A stretch of DNA of 64,000 nucleotides from Diphasiastrum complanatum (GCA_029204225.1 CM055092.1:75627598-75691597); one strand, 5' to 3'. Shown: positions 27,281 through 39,741, numbered from the stretch's first letter. The notes: generated from the letters alone by a model not told the origin. Numbers and translations: made by a program.

Positions 27281-27772
27281 AGGAAAAATAGTAATTATTC
27301 TTCCACAAAGAACACGATGAAAGTTTGAGTAAATCAAACTAATATCAGTGTCTTCAATCGGGTCTGTATCTGATCTATGTACTAATAGAACAATATTTAT
27401 TCTGATTGAATATGCTTATACAGAATAAGAGACAACTTAAGACAATTAGAAACTATTGATAAAAAATGAATTGATAATGTTGAATCAGAATCAGTATACA
27501 TCTCTTGTTGTCTTATCTTGTTGTTGTGTCTCTGATTTAATGAGTCTGAGAATCTCTTCAGTTTGAGTGTTTGAGAGTTGTTTTACAACGAGTAGTGCAC
27601 ATGTATTTATATTACTACAGGACAGGTCTTTTGGCCTTTTATTTATAGGACTTTTGGCCTTTAATTTCTGTAACAGTAAATCTAACCATTTACTGATGGT
27701 TGATATTCAAATAGACGCTCTGTTTCCAGGGTCGAATAAATTCTGTTCGCGACTGTCTGTCACTTCGTTACA
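27278..27772 (-). repeat. Possible Copia LTR between two Copia fragments
   Basis: A 495-bp non-coding block begins TGTAGGAA and ends TTCGTTACA. It separates two Copia fragments whose RT regions overlap in content and so belong to different elements. LTR-like ends and position suggest an LTR, but I found no second copy and no target duplication. Confidence 0.35.
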
Positions 27773-28790
27773 ACTCCGTGTTTCGTGAATTATTCGCGAT
27801 ATTCTGATTATATTGGCTCAGCCTGTATACTACAAATGCTATATCACGTCTGGTGTTGTCTGCTAGATATAATAATGATCCAATCAGCCTATGATAGGGT
27901 GTTTTGGCCATTCGTTCCTCTTCCTCGAGAGTCTGCGGACAATCTACCTTGTTCAGTCTTGTTCCAGGTATCATGGGAGTATGCACACCTTTGCAGTCGA
28001 GCATGTTGAAGTCTTCAATGATCTTTTGAGTATACTTTTGTTGGTGAAGATACAACTTACCACTTTCAAAGTCTCTCACGATCTGCAAGCCTAGATAGAT
28101 TTTAGCTTCTCCTAGGTCAGCGATCTCAAATATTTCAGAAATGTCTCTTTTGACATCTGAGATCAACTTATCTCTTCTTGAGAAAATAAGTTTGTCATCA
28201 ATATAGACAGCTAGAATGATTATTTCATTTTGGACATGTTTGATATAGACATTTGATTCAACAAATAAAGGTTTGAAGCCTAAGGAATGTAGTGCTTCAT
28301 CCTTCTTTCTATACCATTGTATGGCTGCTTGTTTCAAACCATAAATACTTTTATTCATGTGACATCCGTGTTCTGAATATTCTTGGCTTACTAAACCAAG
28401 TGGCTGGTCTATGAATAGATCTTCTTCCAATTTTGCATGCAAGAAGGCAGTCTTCTCATCCACAATATGGATTTTCAGATCATGAGCCATTGCATATGCA
28501 AATAACAAGCAAATTGATGTATGTTTGACTACCGGTGAGAAAGTATTAGTGTAGTTGATCCCATACTTTTGTGAAAATCCTTTAGCTTCTCCATCAGGAC
28601 CTATTTTGATCTTGTAGATCCACTTGCACTTGACTGATTTTCTGCCATCAAGAATAGGTGCAAGTGTCCATACATTGTTCTTATACATGGATGACATTTC
28701 GTCCTCCATTGCTTGAATCCATCGATCTTTATCTGGTCCATCAACAACTTTCTCGAATGTTTGAGATTCGTCAGAGAACCCACAAAATTT
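27768..28790 (-). pseudogene. Copia reverse transcriptase fragment
   Basis: Minus strand: WKCKWIYKIK-type start (KSVKCKWIYKIKIGPDGEAK), YTNTFSPVVKHTSICLLFAY, the palm motif HIVDEKTAFLHAKLEEDLFI (MDVKTAFLNG expected), YGLKQAAIQWY and the catalytic YIDDKLI. Then come DLGEAKIYLGLQIVRD and TPYHRLIGSLLYL. The frame stays open for 313 codons, then leaves the family after RLSQY. RNase H is absent. The upstream frame at 28601-28783 is shifted. One long open frame makes this one of the better-preserved RT pieces here, but the element is incomplete. Confidence 0.88.
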
Positions 28791-28939
28791 GATGGCTATA
28801 TTAATAACATCCTAACCATACCTTTCTGGTGGTTTACGTTGTCTGTCAGATCTTCTCACAGGTGGTTTCGAGTTTGATTCTACAAGTTTTGAGTTCGATT
28901 TTGATTCAAGATTTTTTGCTGGAATTCGAGCTGGCGATT

Positions 28940-29445
28940 TGAGTCTGTCAAGTACTTGATCTTGACCTCCTTTGAATCTGGTAATTCTCTTTCATCTTCT
29001 GCTCGTTTTTCTTCTGATGCCATTGGTAGCTCATAATCATTTTGCCTTTAAGACAAGATTCGCAAGTAGTTCGAATATCTCTATTTTTTATTTCAACTCC
29101 TTCGATTCTCTGACTTTTGTTGGCTTGGTACAAGGCTTCCATGTTCATGTGACATAGCCTCTTGTGCCACAGAATATCTGTTGATTCCTGAGTTTGATTT
29201 GCTTGTTCGAATGTTCAAGTGATACAAATTTTCTTCTTTGTTGCCTTAAGCAACCAGGTTATCAGAATCTTCCTCAAACAATTTACAAGGGTGCTTTGTA
29301 AAGGTTACTGACATGTTTGTATCGACTATCTTAGCTACGGATAGAAGATCTTTGTCAAGAGTAGGGACATAGAAAACTTCCTCTAGTTTTCTGTCACCCT
29401 GATTTGTGTCTAGCCATAGTACACCAATTTCATCAACCACGTGCT
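28940..29445 (-). pseudogene. Copia pre-integrase (H-C) domain fragment
   Basis: Minus strand: a GVLWLDTNQGDRKLEEVFYV and LDKDLLSVAKI segment, as found after Copia protease. It is followed by HMNMEALYQANKSQRIEG and TCESCLKGKM, the HX...CXXC pre-integrase zinc-binding region. The integrase core with its D,D-35-E residues is missing, because the RT part begins within 200 bp. An internal deletion must have removed it. Confidence 0.8.
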
Positions 29446-29736
29446 AAGAACCGTCTCCAACCTAAAACGAAAGTACACTTGCTGAAAAATTCAGATCTAC
29501 CAAAGATTTGATCTACACAAGAAAAAGCTCCAAAAAAGCATCACAAATTGGCCTTCAAGGACAATTCTCCATAAAACCACAAAGAATCCCAAGAGTAATG
29601 GATCTTAGCAACAAATTGAAACCAGGATAGCACTTGCAACCTTGCTATCCACCTTGGAAGAGAATTCCCATGGACCCAATATGAAATTTTGATGAAAGGT
29701 AGCCCTTCTCCATGTTCTCCAATCTTCGTAAGCCTT

Positions 29737-29748
29737 GCTCTGATACCA
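29737..29748 (-). promoter_or_regulatory. tRNA-iMet primer-binding site (minus strand)
   Basis: GCTCTGATACCA on the plus strand is TGGTATCAGAGC on the minus strand, the standard plant LTR-element primer site. It lies upstream of the minus-strand Copia fragments. A 5' LTR should start at 29749 and extend rightward, perhaps to about 30250, but its far end is not defined. Confidence 0.65.
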
Positions 29749-31330
29749 ATATAAGGGAAGCTCCCTCAAGATCCTGCTTACAAGACAAAACACAATGGAA
29801 AACACGGTATGAAGCAACCACCCAACCAAGTAGAAGCAAACAATCAACTCTAGAAGCTTCACCCCCAAGCCAAAGAATAAGAAGCATGAAGGTAGAGTGA
29901 AATCCTGGCAATGAATCAATGATCACAATGAGTAGGGCGAGTTTGGCCTCAATATATAGAGCCAAAAGCAACTTGGGCACATAGCCATGCATAGCCCTAA
30001 GTTCCTTATACATAGATTCACCATGAATAGAGTCCTAAGCATGGACCAACTATTCATAGAATTGCTATTGAAAACTCTACACATGCATACACTCTCATAC
30101 CTTGTCTAAACTCCATTTAGTGTATTCTAGGCCTCACAAGGATATTGCTTACTTTCGGGTCACATCCAGTATGACGTGGCATAACTAACAGCTTGATTTA
30201 CTGGAGTACCATGTATCCAAGGCTAGGACTATACTGAATCCTACTTACTGGCCATGGACATAACAACACTACTAAGAATGTGGAGAAGAAATTTTATGAT
30301 CTACTTTGGATTGTAATGCATGAAACATATATGCAATGTTTGAGAAAAGTTATTTTTGCATTGAAAATTTTGCTATTTTTAGCGATTACATGTTTTCTCA
30401 TTTGTTGTGGATTGTATACTACATGTGAATAATCCATAGTCCATAAAATTTGACCTGAACCGTCTGTGGAATTGATGCAATAGGTATAATCATTTTTGCA
30501 TCAAGGGTCGATGACAAATGGTGAAATTGCTAAATAAGCACTACTTCCATAATGTACTAGCTTTCTTTGGCAATTCAAGTACACTAATTTTGAATAATTT
30601 TGTTTGCATCAAAGCATATAATCAACTATGCATTCATAGTGCAACAGTGATAGCATTATCGGTTGATTTTAATGACATCATTTTTTGTTTTGTTGGGATG
30701 ATTTTCTATATCATCCCAAAAAAAACAAAAAACAAAAAAGATGTCACTGTTAAAACTAGTACTAGAATTTATTTCTCTACATGAAAGATATGATAATGAT
30801 AATAGTTACTATTTATTGTACTAAATTGAAAAGTGGACGTTTCTTATTGTATTGTTTGAATTCCATTCAATACCATAAAGTCAATATTTTCTTCAATGGG
30901 TTGTATGGTATGGCTTTTGATAATCTATTATGGCATATGTTAGTGATGTTTTCCATTCGCATAACTAAGTAAATTCAATCCTATGGCAATATTTTGGTGG
31001 AGGGAAAAGCGCCAAAAGGGGGCTAATTCCATTATGAAATTTGCAACCTTTTTTATGGTTATTGATGATTCTAAAAAGTACAAGAGGTTGATATTTTGTT
31101 GTATAGGCATTTGAAGATGGGATAACTATATCCAATAATTTTATGAGTTAATGTCAAAAGTGACAATGATGGATCCAAGTTTGGCGAAGTTGCAATTTAT
31201 CCTAGGCCTACTTGCAGATTACAAAAAATAACACCAACACAATCTGAATTGCCAAGGAGTGTGATTCAGATATGGTTGCCTCAATGGAGGTCAACACAAC
31301 ACACTGTCCTATGGGTAAACGAAAGTTCAA
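29749..31330. other. Probable decayed LTR, then unassigned AT-rich sequence
   Basis: 29749 to about 30250 is the expected 5' LTR position of a minus-strand element. From 30250 no gene is supported. A small hairpin (TTGGGATGA ... ATCATCCCAA) lies at about 30692-30720. 31130-31330 may be decayed Gypsy gag, but it is too broken to claim. Confidence 0.35.
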
Positions 31331-31339
31331 GAGAAAAAC

Positions 31340-32300
31340 TAAATATTTTGAGTTGGATGAACTCACATCCAAGAAAAAGAACATAGGTGTCTCATACTAA
31401 GTGAGCAAGGAATCATTGCTTATGTCACAAAAGGCCAAGGCAATTGATGAGAGAGTGTCCACAAAGAAAAATAAGGCATCTTTGCATGCTCAAGTGGTTT
31501 CTATTCTGAGTAGTAAGATAAGCTTTTTGAAAGCTGATACAAATTGTGGAGTGCAATTCTAGTAGTGCTTCATTTGGTCCTAATGACCTTTTGTTCAAAA
31601 GACAAAATTTTAAGAAATGAATTGAAATGTACTATTAAACTCAACTCACATTTTATTACTTCTCAATTGGTGCAGAAGCTCGGGATTCTCGTGGTAGCAA
31701 GTGTACCATGGTACATGGTACACTTGGCTTCAAGATCTAACATAAGAATTCGGGATGTGAAAGTACCAAGTTGCCACTAGAGCTACATGATTATTGAGAA
31801 TTAATTCATTCATGTTTTGAATTTAGATAGGACGGATGTTATTCTAGGTTACGAGTGGTGTTTTAAAAAATATGATAACTCACGAATTGATTCTAAATAT
31901 CATCAACTACAAGTTTATGATGGTGATGATCTGGTATCTTTAATTGGTGAAACTATTATGTTGCAATTTCCTGTGGTTTCTTTTATGGAAAAATAAATGA
32001 AAGAAAAATTTGATTTTGATTATGAAATGTTTGATATTGTTTTGAAGTTTGTATGCATTGTGAATCTTTATGAATCATGGTAATCTCGTACTCTTTGAAA
32101 GTTTAAAATCTAAATATTAGATAATGAGCAACATTATATAAAAACTGTACAATGAATTTGAAGATGTTTTTCGTCTTAAATTATCTCATGGTTTACACCT
32201 TAAGCAATTGATCATCAGATAGACGCAATACCTAGTACCCCAACCTATATTCGCCAACCATATATGTTCAACTAAAAAGAGGAAGTTGAGATTGGAAGGC
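31340..32300 (+). pseudogene. Ty3/Gypsy protease to RT-start remnant
   Basis: The plus strand has SHFITSQLVQKLGILV, VHLASRSNIRIRDV and RTDVILGYEWC, the pattern of Gypsy aspartic protease (HNFIS..LV..LGL ... VXLANGS ... DVILGXXWL). It continues with YNEFEDVF and LSHGLHLKQ, matching the RT entry (EEFXDVFPXXLPXGLPP). Several stops are present, and the enzyme core is missing. It ends at the GA microsatellite, upstream of the dehydrogenase gene. Confidence 0.75.
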
Positions 32301-32315
32301 AAATAGACGAATTAT

Positions 32316-32318
<3 letters not shown>

Positions 32319-32361
<43 letters not shown>
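32319..32361. repeat. (GA)n microsatellite
   Basis: A 43-bp GA tract about 490 bp upstream of the dehydrogenase start codon. Just downstream, at about 32382-32475, there is an imperfect direct repeat containing CTCACATCCTCT(A/T)AGGG and CTTTCCATAT. The microsatellite could lie in the promoter region of the gene, but no function can be shown. Confidence 0.9.
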
Positions 32362-32363
<2 letters not shown>

Positions 32364-32852
32364 TGCTCTTGTTGCAGTTTCACATCCTCTAAGGGTGTCT
32401 TTCCATATGGCCTCTTCACCTAGCAATGTGTCACAAAAAGCCTCTCACATCCTCTTAGGGCTTCTTTCCATATAGTGTTTACTATCCAAGTGAATGAATT
32501 CACCGATTCTCTCCAGCACCTAACTTTTGTGTTTTGTGGGGTGGGCCTTTCTTGATTGAGGTGACATGGAAAAGACACCCTAAGAAAATGCTGATCTGGG
32601 CCCATTCTGAAGATTCATGTGAACAACCGTCCTCCTGCATCCTCGAGGAGCTAGCTGCACATCCTGAGCAAGGACGTCCTGTATTTATGCCAAAGCCCGA
32701 GGGAGAAACAAGACATTGGATCTTCAAGGAAATTCAACTGTTCTCTCAATGTTTTGCTCCACTTTATTGACTCATTCATTCTTCATGACAGTAGTGGCAT
32801 TCTTCTTGTGCTCAACTTCTTCTACTCAAAGGAGGCAGCAGCAGCAGTCATC

Positions 32853-35125
32853 ATGGCAAACACTTCATCCTTTGGATTTCGTTCAACAGGCGAGGAAGTA
32901 ACAAATGGCGTTCATGCAACAGGCCTCACTGCCATTGTCACAGGTGGGTACTCTCTAATGAGGGTGGATCACTCCCCCACCCATTTTCTGCGAAGAAGCC
33001 CAATTCTACATTTTGTGTTTTTTTTTCAGTACTGCAACTATCAGCTCCTGAATTATTTCTCAGAGATTAAATCTTTGCCAGAAAAAAAATCTTTCTTTGA
33101 TCAGCCCTCACTCTTCCTTCCGATCTTTCCTACATGCACTGTTGGTGTGGTGAAGCAGGTGGTACTAGTGGCATTGGTGCAGAAACAGTGCGTGTGCTGG
33201 CTCTGCGAGGAGCCCATGTTTACCTTTTGGCCCGAAATCTGAAGGCAGCTGACACAGTCAAAGCTGGGATTGTGAAGAGCATACCAAATGCCAGAATAGA
33301 TTTGCTGGAGTGCGACCTTAGCTCCCTGGCATCTGTCAGAAAATGCTCGGAGCAATTCTTGGCTCTCAATCAGCCTTTGAACATTCTTGTGTAAGCAAAT
33401 ACAAAGTGGAGTGATATAGCGAAGACATATATATCTCCTTATGATTCTTTTGAGATTTTTTGTGCAAGCAACAGAATAGTTATATTTGCATTCTGGCTGC
33501 AGAGATGCTTTTTAAGTTCATTCTTGTGAAGATCATCTATTTTGGCAATTTTCCTATGCCAGGAACAATGCAGGAATTATGGGGTGTCCATTCACTCTAA
33601 CCCAAGATGGGATAGAGATGCAATTTGCAACTAATCATCTGGGTGAGATTCTTGGCATGCCGTGCATTCATCTGAGTTTCTAAATCCACCGTGGTTTTCC
33701 TGATTCCTTTCAACTGATTCGCTTGTGTGTGCAGGCCATTTTCTGTTGACCGATCTTTTGCTGGAAAAATTGAAGCATACAGCCCACGAATCAGGCGTAG
33801 AAGGGAGAATTGTAAATGTGTCCTCTGTTTCTCACACATGGTTTAACCCAAAAGGCGACTTTGCACTCGACAAGATCAACGATAAGGCTAAGCAAGATCT
33901 CATCACATTACTTCATGCCACACAAGCAAAAATAGAAATTGTGTTAATAATTCTTTGAGTCTGCTCACAAGCATATCCTCTTTGTAGTTTGTACAGTGGA
34001 TGGTCATTCACCGGTTATTCTTCTGTCTGTAGCTTTCTTGTCTATGTTTTAATAATTCCAATAACTGTGCCATCTTCAGTTACTCACCACTGAGGGCATA
34101 TGGGCAATCAAAGCTTGCAAATATTTTACATGCGAATGAACTTGCAAGGCGGTTTAAGGTAGAAAATTAACCATGGTCATTTCACATTGTGTCTGTCCTT
34201 GGATTTCCATCAACTCTCTTGATATCTAAATTATGACTTTCAATTTGTGATTGCTCTCAAACCAGGAATATAATGGTTCAAATAGCTACATATTTGCCCT
34301 CCGCCCTTTTAGGAGATCTGTTTCCTGATGATTTTGATGCCTGCTTGCAACTACGAGGAAATACGTACTGTATGTCAAAAAAGCTTAATTCCCATGTTCA
34401 AGCATCTGTCAATTCATTTTTATAAAACTTTTGCATAAAGATTCAGAGAGGCTTGTGATACCGTTCTTGCAGGAAGAACATGTGAATTTGACAGCAAATT
34501 CACTACACCCGGGTGGAATTCACACAAACGTTCTTAGACACTTTCGTTTTGCAGCTTTTCTAGCTGGTAAGAAGCAGCTCATGTCTCAACTGGCCCCATT
34601 GAAAGAACTGGCCATCAGTGTTCAATCTAGGAGGGCTATTTAGGCTCATTACCTGTAGCTTTGTATTTGTTATTCAGAAAACAGAAAGAGATTGAGATTG
34701 GCTGAACAGTGAAGATTGCTGTGTATCTGTGTCTCAGGTATTGCTGATTATGCTAGAAACCTCACTAGATTGAAGTCAATTTCTCAAGTAAGTCAATGTG
34801 ACACAACATACTAAAAAAACATTCTACTCGTTCAACCGATTTCCCTTGCTCTGAACCATAATGGCAACTGTTGAATCTTTTAAGAATATATTCATGTCAT
34901 GAGCTTATTAATTTGAGTTCATACTCAAAAATGTTGTATTTATGCAAGATCTTGTTGCAGGGAGCTGCCACACAATGCTATTTGGTCTTGAATCCAAAAG
35001 CAAAGGGGATTAATGGCAAGTACTTTGTAGACTGCAAAGAGAGTATACCAAACAAGCATGCCTGTGATCCTGATCTTGCCAAGAGTTTGTGGGAACTCAG
35101 TGTCAATTTGATATCCAAAAATTGA
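32853..35125 (+). CDS. TIC32-like short-chain dehydrogenase/reductase, 8 exons
   Basis: An NAD(P)-dependent SDR of the plant TIC32/retinol dehydrogenase-like family. Members are linked to the chloroplast inner-envelope import complex, but many are general oxidoreductases. My exons are 32853-32943, 33159-33390, 33563-33642, 33735-33891, 34080-34158, 34473-34566, 34738-34787 and 34961-35125, which give 948 nt and 315 residues. All phases fit. The family features are present: STGEEVT near the N terminus, cofactor loop TGGTSGIG (30-37), NNAG (109-112), VNVSS (161-165), catalytic YGQSK (Y194, K198), [17 protein letters not shown] and LWELSVNL at the end. Seven introns measure 92-314 nt. Six are GT-AG, and the fourth appears to be GC-AG. 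An in-frame ATG at 32754 would add 33 residues, but family length (about 313-322) favours 32853. No lesion is seen. Plastid targeting cannot be judged from this sequence. Confidence 0.88.
33892..34079 (+). other. Intron 4 of the dehydrogenase gene with a GC donor
   Basis: To join the DKINDKA part of exon 4 to [11 protein letters not shown] in exon 5 in frame, exon 4 must end in phase 2 close to GATAAGGCTAA. The next bases are GCAAGA, and no GT donor at the right place and phase exists. The acceptor is CATCTTCAG. This gives ...[18 protein letters not shown], a continuous match to the family. GC-AG introns are a known minor class with donor GCAAG(T). Confidence 0.75.
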
Positions 35126-36820
35126 CTTATGCTGAATTTTGTGATTCAATCAATCTTTAATTCATAGAGTCTGTTAAATTATGCTCATCCAATGAGGCGT
35201 GATAAGTTATGATTTGAAACTTCTTTTTGATTATTGTTTAGAAAAAACATTTGATATGAAGCTTATTTCTTATGGTTACTTTGTACTTTAAACTTGCATG
35301 CTCACAAATTTTCAAGACGAGTGCATATGACATGAAAACGATGAATTGTACTTTTAAACATGAAGCAAACCCCAATCGATGAGTGGGTGGCTGACCACAA
35401 AAGGAGCATGAGCATGTCTAAGACCTCTTAGCGTTTATAAGAAGTCAATAAACGAGACTTTTTTTGCCACTATATTGATTTTCCACTTAAGGACAATACT
35501 TGCCAAGGTCAAACCAAGTTCAACACAACATACCATAAGCACTTCGGATATCATTACTCAAGGCTGAAATAAAAATAGGAGTTGCTTAGTGACATAAGCA
35601 ACTATTCATAGTAGGAGGTGCCTACTTAGTTATGGTCACTTGCCACTACGAGCAAATTTGCCTTCTACAAAGTTCAAATCTATTAAGCTCAAACGGAAAA
35701 GTTATGGAGCTTCGAAAATGATAAAGATATTACAAAGGAAGTGACTTAAAGTTTAAAAATAAATAATTAAACAATGATGATGGAAATACTAATCACAATA
35801 TTCAGCTCGTTGAATTGAGCACTTTTCGTTTTTGTAATACTGAATTCCGAGATTGAAATAAAAAGCTTAAAGAATGAGAAAAAACTAAGATGCACCTAAT
35901 TTAGATATGGGGTCTTTAAAAAAAATTACAAAGTGAAAAGACTTTCAAATTTAGAAGACATTATAGTGCACGTGACAATTTTAAAGAAATCGGGAAAAAT
36001 TTGAAATGTATGCAATTTTTTTTGCGGTTCATGCTCATAATTCTTTTTGAAACCCATAATTTTTTTTAAAGAACCGTAAAATAATTTTTTAACATGCACA
36101 ATAGTGGGGAGGAATGCCAAGTAAGAATATTTTGAAAGAATAATTTCGAATAGAATATTCAAAAAAATTCTCGCGACTGGACACTGTGCGGATGAGAGGT
36201 GCGGATGAGAGAGAGAGAGAGAGAGATCGTAGGACATGAGCGCGTTAAGGAGAGAGAAAGAAGACAGTACCCGAGCGAGGGGACTTTGAAGGGTGGGAAA
36301 GGCCAGGGTGCGGCCGACGACGAAGGAGGGCGCCCGAGGGAGTAAGATATTAGGATTAGTTTTTTTTAAGGGCTGAAAAAATTTAGCAGAGTTTTTCTTT
36401 GTAATTTTGAATTTAATTTTAACCTATTTTGGCGAGTGTTAATTAGGGCTGGTGAAGGTAGGGTTAGGGCTGATTTTTGTTAATGAAAAATCTATAAACC
36501 TTCAAAATGAAAAGATTTAAATTTTTTTACAAAGGAAAAAACTTCAAAATATGAAAAATTGAAGTGCTCTTTTACACTCCAAAATATAAATCTCCAAATT
36601 TGAAAAACTTAGTACTTCCAAAAAGCTAAAATCAAGGGCTGCAAATCCAAATCACGAAATTAAACAAAACATAAAGAATAATGGATTAAAATTTGACCAA
36701 AATCAATCTAGAAATAGAAATTTCAATTTCAAGAAAAACTAAAAGATGAAAGCTGCGAAAGCCAAGAAACCTCTAAATCTTATGACAATCATGAAGAATC
36801 ATGATGCAATTTGGATCATA
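35126..36820. other. Downstream of the dehydrogenase: no gene recognised
   Basis: 35126-35400 probably includes the 3' UTR. 36180-36340 holds a short GA tract and a GC-rich patch (GGCCGACGACGAAGGAGGGC). The rest is AT-rich with many poly-A/T runs. No exon or domain is supported. Confidence 0.4.
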
Positions 36821-36833
36821 TGCTCTAATACCA
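36821..36833 (-). promoter_or_regulatory. Primer-binding site variant of a minus-strand LTR element
   Basis: TGCTCTAATACCA on the plus strand reads TGGTATTAGAGCA on the minus strand. It differs at one base from the usual TGGTATCAGAGC core. It is followed rightward by LTR-like sequence. Confidence 0.5.
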
Positions 36834-37740
36834 CAAATGTCATGTGCCAAACCCAATCAAATAGCCATAGTAAAGAAACTAAATCTAGAATCAAGAGGTG
36901 TACAAAGCATTCAAGTTGATATAGCCATAAAATGCAAATCACAAATACAAGGAATCATCAATAGAATTGAAGGGATGGAAGCAAATCAATACCAATGGGA
37001 ATAGAATTCATGTGGATTGGGCACATGAGACCTAGGAAGCTCTATTTCCATGGCTAAGATATTTTAGATCTATTTGAATCACTTCTAAGAGTTGAAGTGA
37101 TTGTTGGTGTGCACAACAAGCACAGAAAGAGGAGGCTAAGCTCTCTCATTTGCAAATGAGCCAAGAGATCCTTCAAGATGGTGTCTCTTGCCCTTATAAA
37201 CAATCCCCTAACTTAACTAAATATACTATCTTAAAAGATAATTAGCCCTTCCTTGTTAGGTCTTATTACATCTAATTTGGGCCCTTGTTGTCCTATTATC
37301 CTTATTAAAATACTTTGGAGAGCCTAAAGAAGAAACTGCCTTGTTCTTAAGGCTAATAGCTCATTTTAAGAATAACAAAGCTTACATTGAATATTATATT
37401 ATGTTTGATAAGCACTGATGTACTAAAAGTATATGACAAGTAATTGGTAACTAAAACCATCAACTTGGGAATGTCGATGGGCAAGCTCATATAGCATTAT
37501 ATAGCCTCCAAGGTCTGTGCATGATGCCATGCATGCCCAATTCCCAGGGTCCATCCTATCAAAATAAATTAGAGTAACTATTGATTCTCTCTCCATGCAC
37601 ATAACTGTCACATACCATACATAGCTCCACATGTAACTGTGAATGTCTAGGTCCTCTCAAGATTATTAGTTATAAAACTTGCCTTGAATTGGAATTTATT
37701 CTAGGTGTAACTAATAAGCTCGAACACTTGAGTATCGAAT
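36834..37740 (-). repeat. Probable 5' LTR of a minus-strand element
   Basis: Starting directly after the primer site, this non-coding block has LTR-like composition. It ends with a segment at about 37640-37735 whose inverse occurs at 22935-23030. No paired LTR was found in the window and the right boundary is uncertain. The coding region expected to the left is not recognisable. Confidence 0.4.
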
Positions 37741-37929
37741 ATCCGCATCAAGATATTCCGAATCTTCTATATTGGATGTGGACATAATTCTTTCACATGA
37801 AAGAATGGGAGGAAGGCATTTTTCAACAGATATTATAGTGTGCTAGATCTTACAATATGATTGTTTGGTAGCCAACTATTCACAGATATTAAAGAAGTTG
37901 CCTAGAGTTGTGATGTTTGTCAATGAACA

Positions 37930-38740
37930 TGAAGACCAACAAAAGCAAATTATGAGCCCTTGCATCCAGTCTTAGTAGACACCATTTGAAAAATGGGGGT
38001 TGGATCATGTAGGACCGATCCATCTAGTTACAAGAGGAAGTTAGGCTAGGTATATCATTGTGAAAATCGATTATCTTACTAAGTGGGTTGAAGCCAAAGC
38101 AGTACAACGACCAAATTTTTTTATGAGCACATTATGGTTTCATTTGGTTGTCTTGTGAAAATAGTAAGTGATTGTGGCACTCATTTTGTCAATGGAACAA
38201 CTAAGATTATGTTGGAGGAATTCTTTGTCATTCATCAATCTGGTACGTCTTATTATCCATGAGGAAATTGCCAAGTAGAATCTTCAAAAGATTGAAGTAG
38301 ATTAGATTGAGAACACAAGTTGCAAGCAACACTTTGGACATTTTGAACAGCCTACAAAGTTAGTACTAATTAAATGATTTTCCAGTTGATCTATGGGCAA
38401 GATGTAGTGTTGTTGATTGAGTTTCTAGTATCTTCCCTACGAATTGTTGCAACAGAAAAATCGGATGAAACAAAATTACTCCAGTTGCTACATGAAGCCT
38501 TACAAAATGATGTGAAACTAGGTTATTGGTATTTAGATCTTTTTGTGCAATTTTCGATCATGCCAATCCTTATGTTTTGTCTTTTTAAAACTAATACATT
38601 ACTGGAGATTTGGTGTTTATGTACAAAACCAAGCTGATAAAAGGAAAGTTGAAGCTTACTGGAGAAGGCCCATATCGCATCAAATACATTTTGACATTGG
38701 GAGACATGAAAATGGAACATTTGAATGAAACTTCATTTGC
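37930..38740 (+). pseudogene. Ty3/Gypsy integrase remnant
   Basis: The plus strand gives WGLDHVGPIHLVTRGS and ARYIIVKIDYLTKWVEAKAV, the start of the Gypsy integrase core. It continues with SDCGTHFVNGTT (SDxGxxF), TSYYP, FQLIYGQDVVLLIEFLVSSL and the C-terminal FMYKTKLIKGKLKLTGEGPY (xGPYxI). Several stops and at least two frame changes break it. It is in the same orientation as the protease remnant at 31.3-32.3 kb, but the dehydrogenase gene lies between them. They may be one old split element or two separate insertions. Confidence 0.8.
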
Positions 38741-39700
38741 AACTCCAATTAATAACAATCAATTATAAAAGTCTTGGCATCCTCAGGTAAATGAAAATTC
38801 ATTCGATTTACCAATTTGACTAAGAGCAACCTAATTAGAGCCGCCTTTGACATATTGGATCTCATGATCAAATTCTTGCATAAGCTTAACCCACAGAGCT
38901 TTATGACCCTATAGATCTCCTTCACATTGGCTTCATAGTTCTGAATGTCAACATTCACATTGATAATAGCTTCTTCTAGTAGGTTACTCCAGTTGATCAC
39001 CTAATTAGGTTATTGCTTCAATTGGTTTTTCTTCGATGCAGATGCCTTTGGCGGTAGTATCTTAGAGCATACAACATGTGGAGGCTTTGAGAGATTGATA
39101 TGGTATCCATTGTAACCCATAACATGTAGGATCCATGTGTTGCAAGATATACTCATCTGTCAATGTAACGTCCTTGTTGTACAATAGAGCTTCACTATTG
39201 ATAGCCATGCAACATTTATAGCATATTCGGCAATTTGGCTAAGATCGGGACTTTGTTTGCAAATCTTAATGTATTTTTATAAACTCATATTATTTATCAA
39301 TTTCTTACCCATCCTATCGACTGATCCACAATCATCTACACATGTTTGTGAAAATTAATGAAGAAATTGCTATAATGGGTCGCATTATAAAGTTGAGGCA
39401 TAACAAAAAGAAGTTATTTGAACCACTCCTCACATCAATGTTGATCTATCGATGTGACATTTGGATAGGGAGTTTACTAGGGTTGGCCAGGTATAGCATA
39501 AGTTGGGTTATAATTGGCTATTATCAATCCGAGTATCAATAGTCAGACTCGATGGGTAGAGTTTTTCTCAAAAACTAGAACTGGTTGGTTAATACCCGTG
39601 TTGACACCCATATATATTTGGCCTTATACTTGGTAGATAACCGCCCAAGAGCTGCCTATTATAATTAAAATCTTAGTGTTTCTTGAGCCGCTCACACTGC
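38741..39700. other. Unassigned, probably decayed retroelement
   Basis: No supported gene. The stretch continues the 3' side of the Gypsy integrase remnant and then turns into AT-rich sequence without recognisable LTR ends. Confidence 0.4.
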
Positions 39701-39705
39701 TCTGG

Positions 39706-39707
<2 letters not shown>

Positions 39708-39739
<32 letters not shown>
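39708..39739. repeat. (C)32 homopolymer
   Basis: Thirty-two consecutive cytosines on the plus strand. A tract this long is rare in nuclear DNA, and its length in the assembly should be treated with caution. Confidence 0.95.

Positions 39740-39741
<2 letters not shown>

Noticed and set aside
27278-27772. Solo LTR with target duplication
   Set aside because: The ends look LTR-like, but the flanking 5 bp (TGTCG and ACTCC) do not match and no second copy was seen, so it is kept only as a low-confidence LTR.
33101-33355. Minus-strand ORF opposite exon 2 of the dehydrogenase
   Set aside because: It is the antisense shadow of a well-supported exon.
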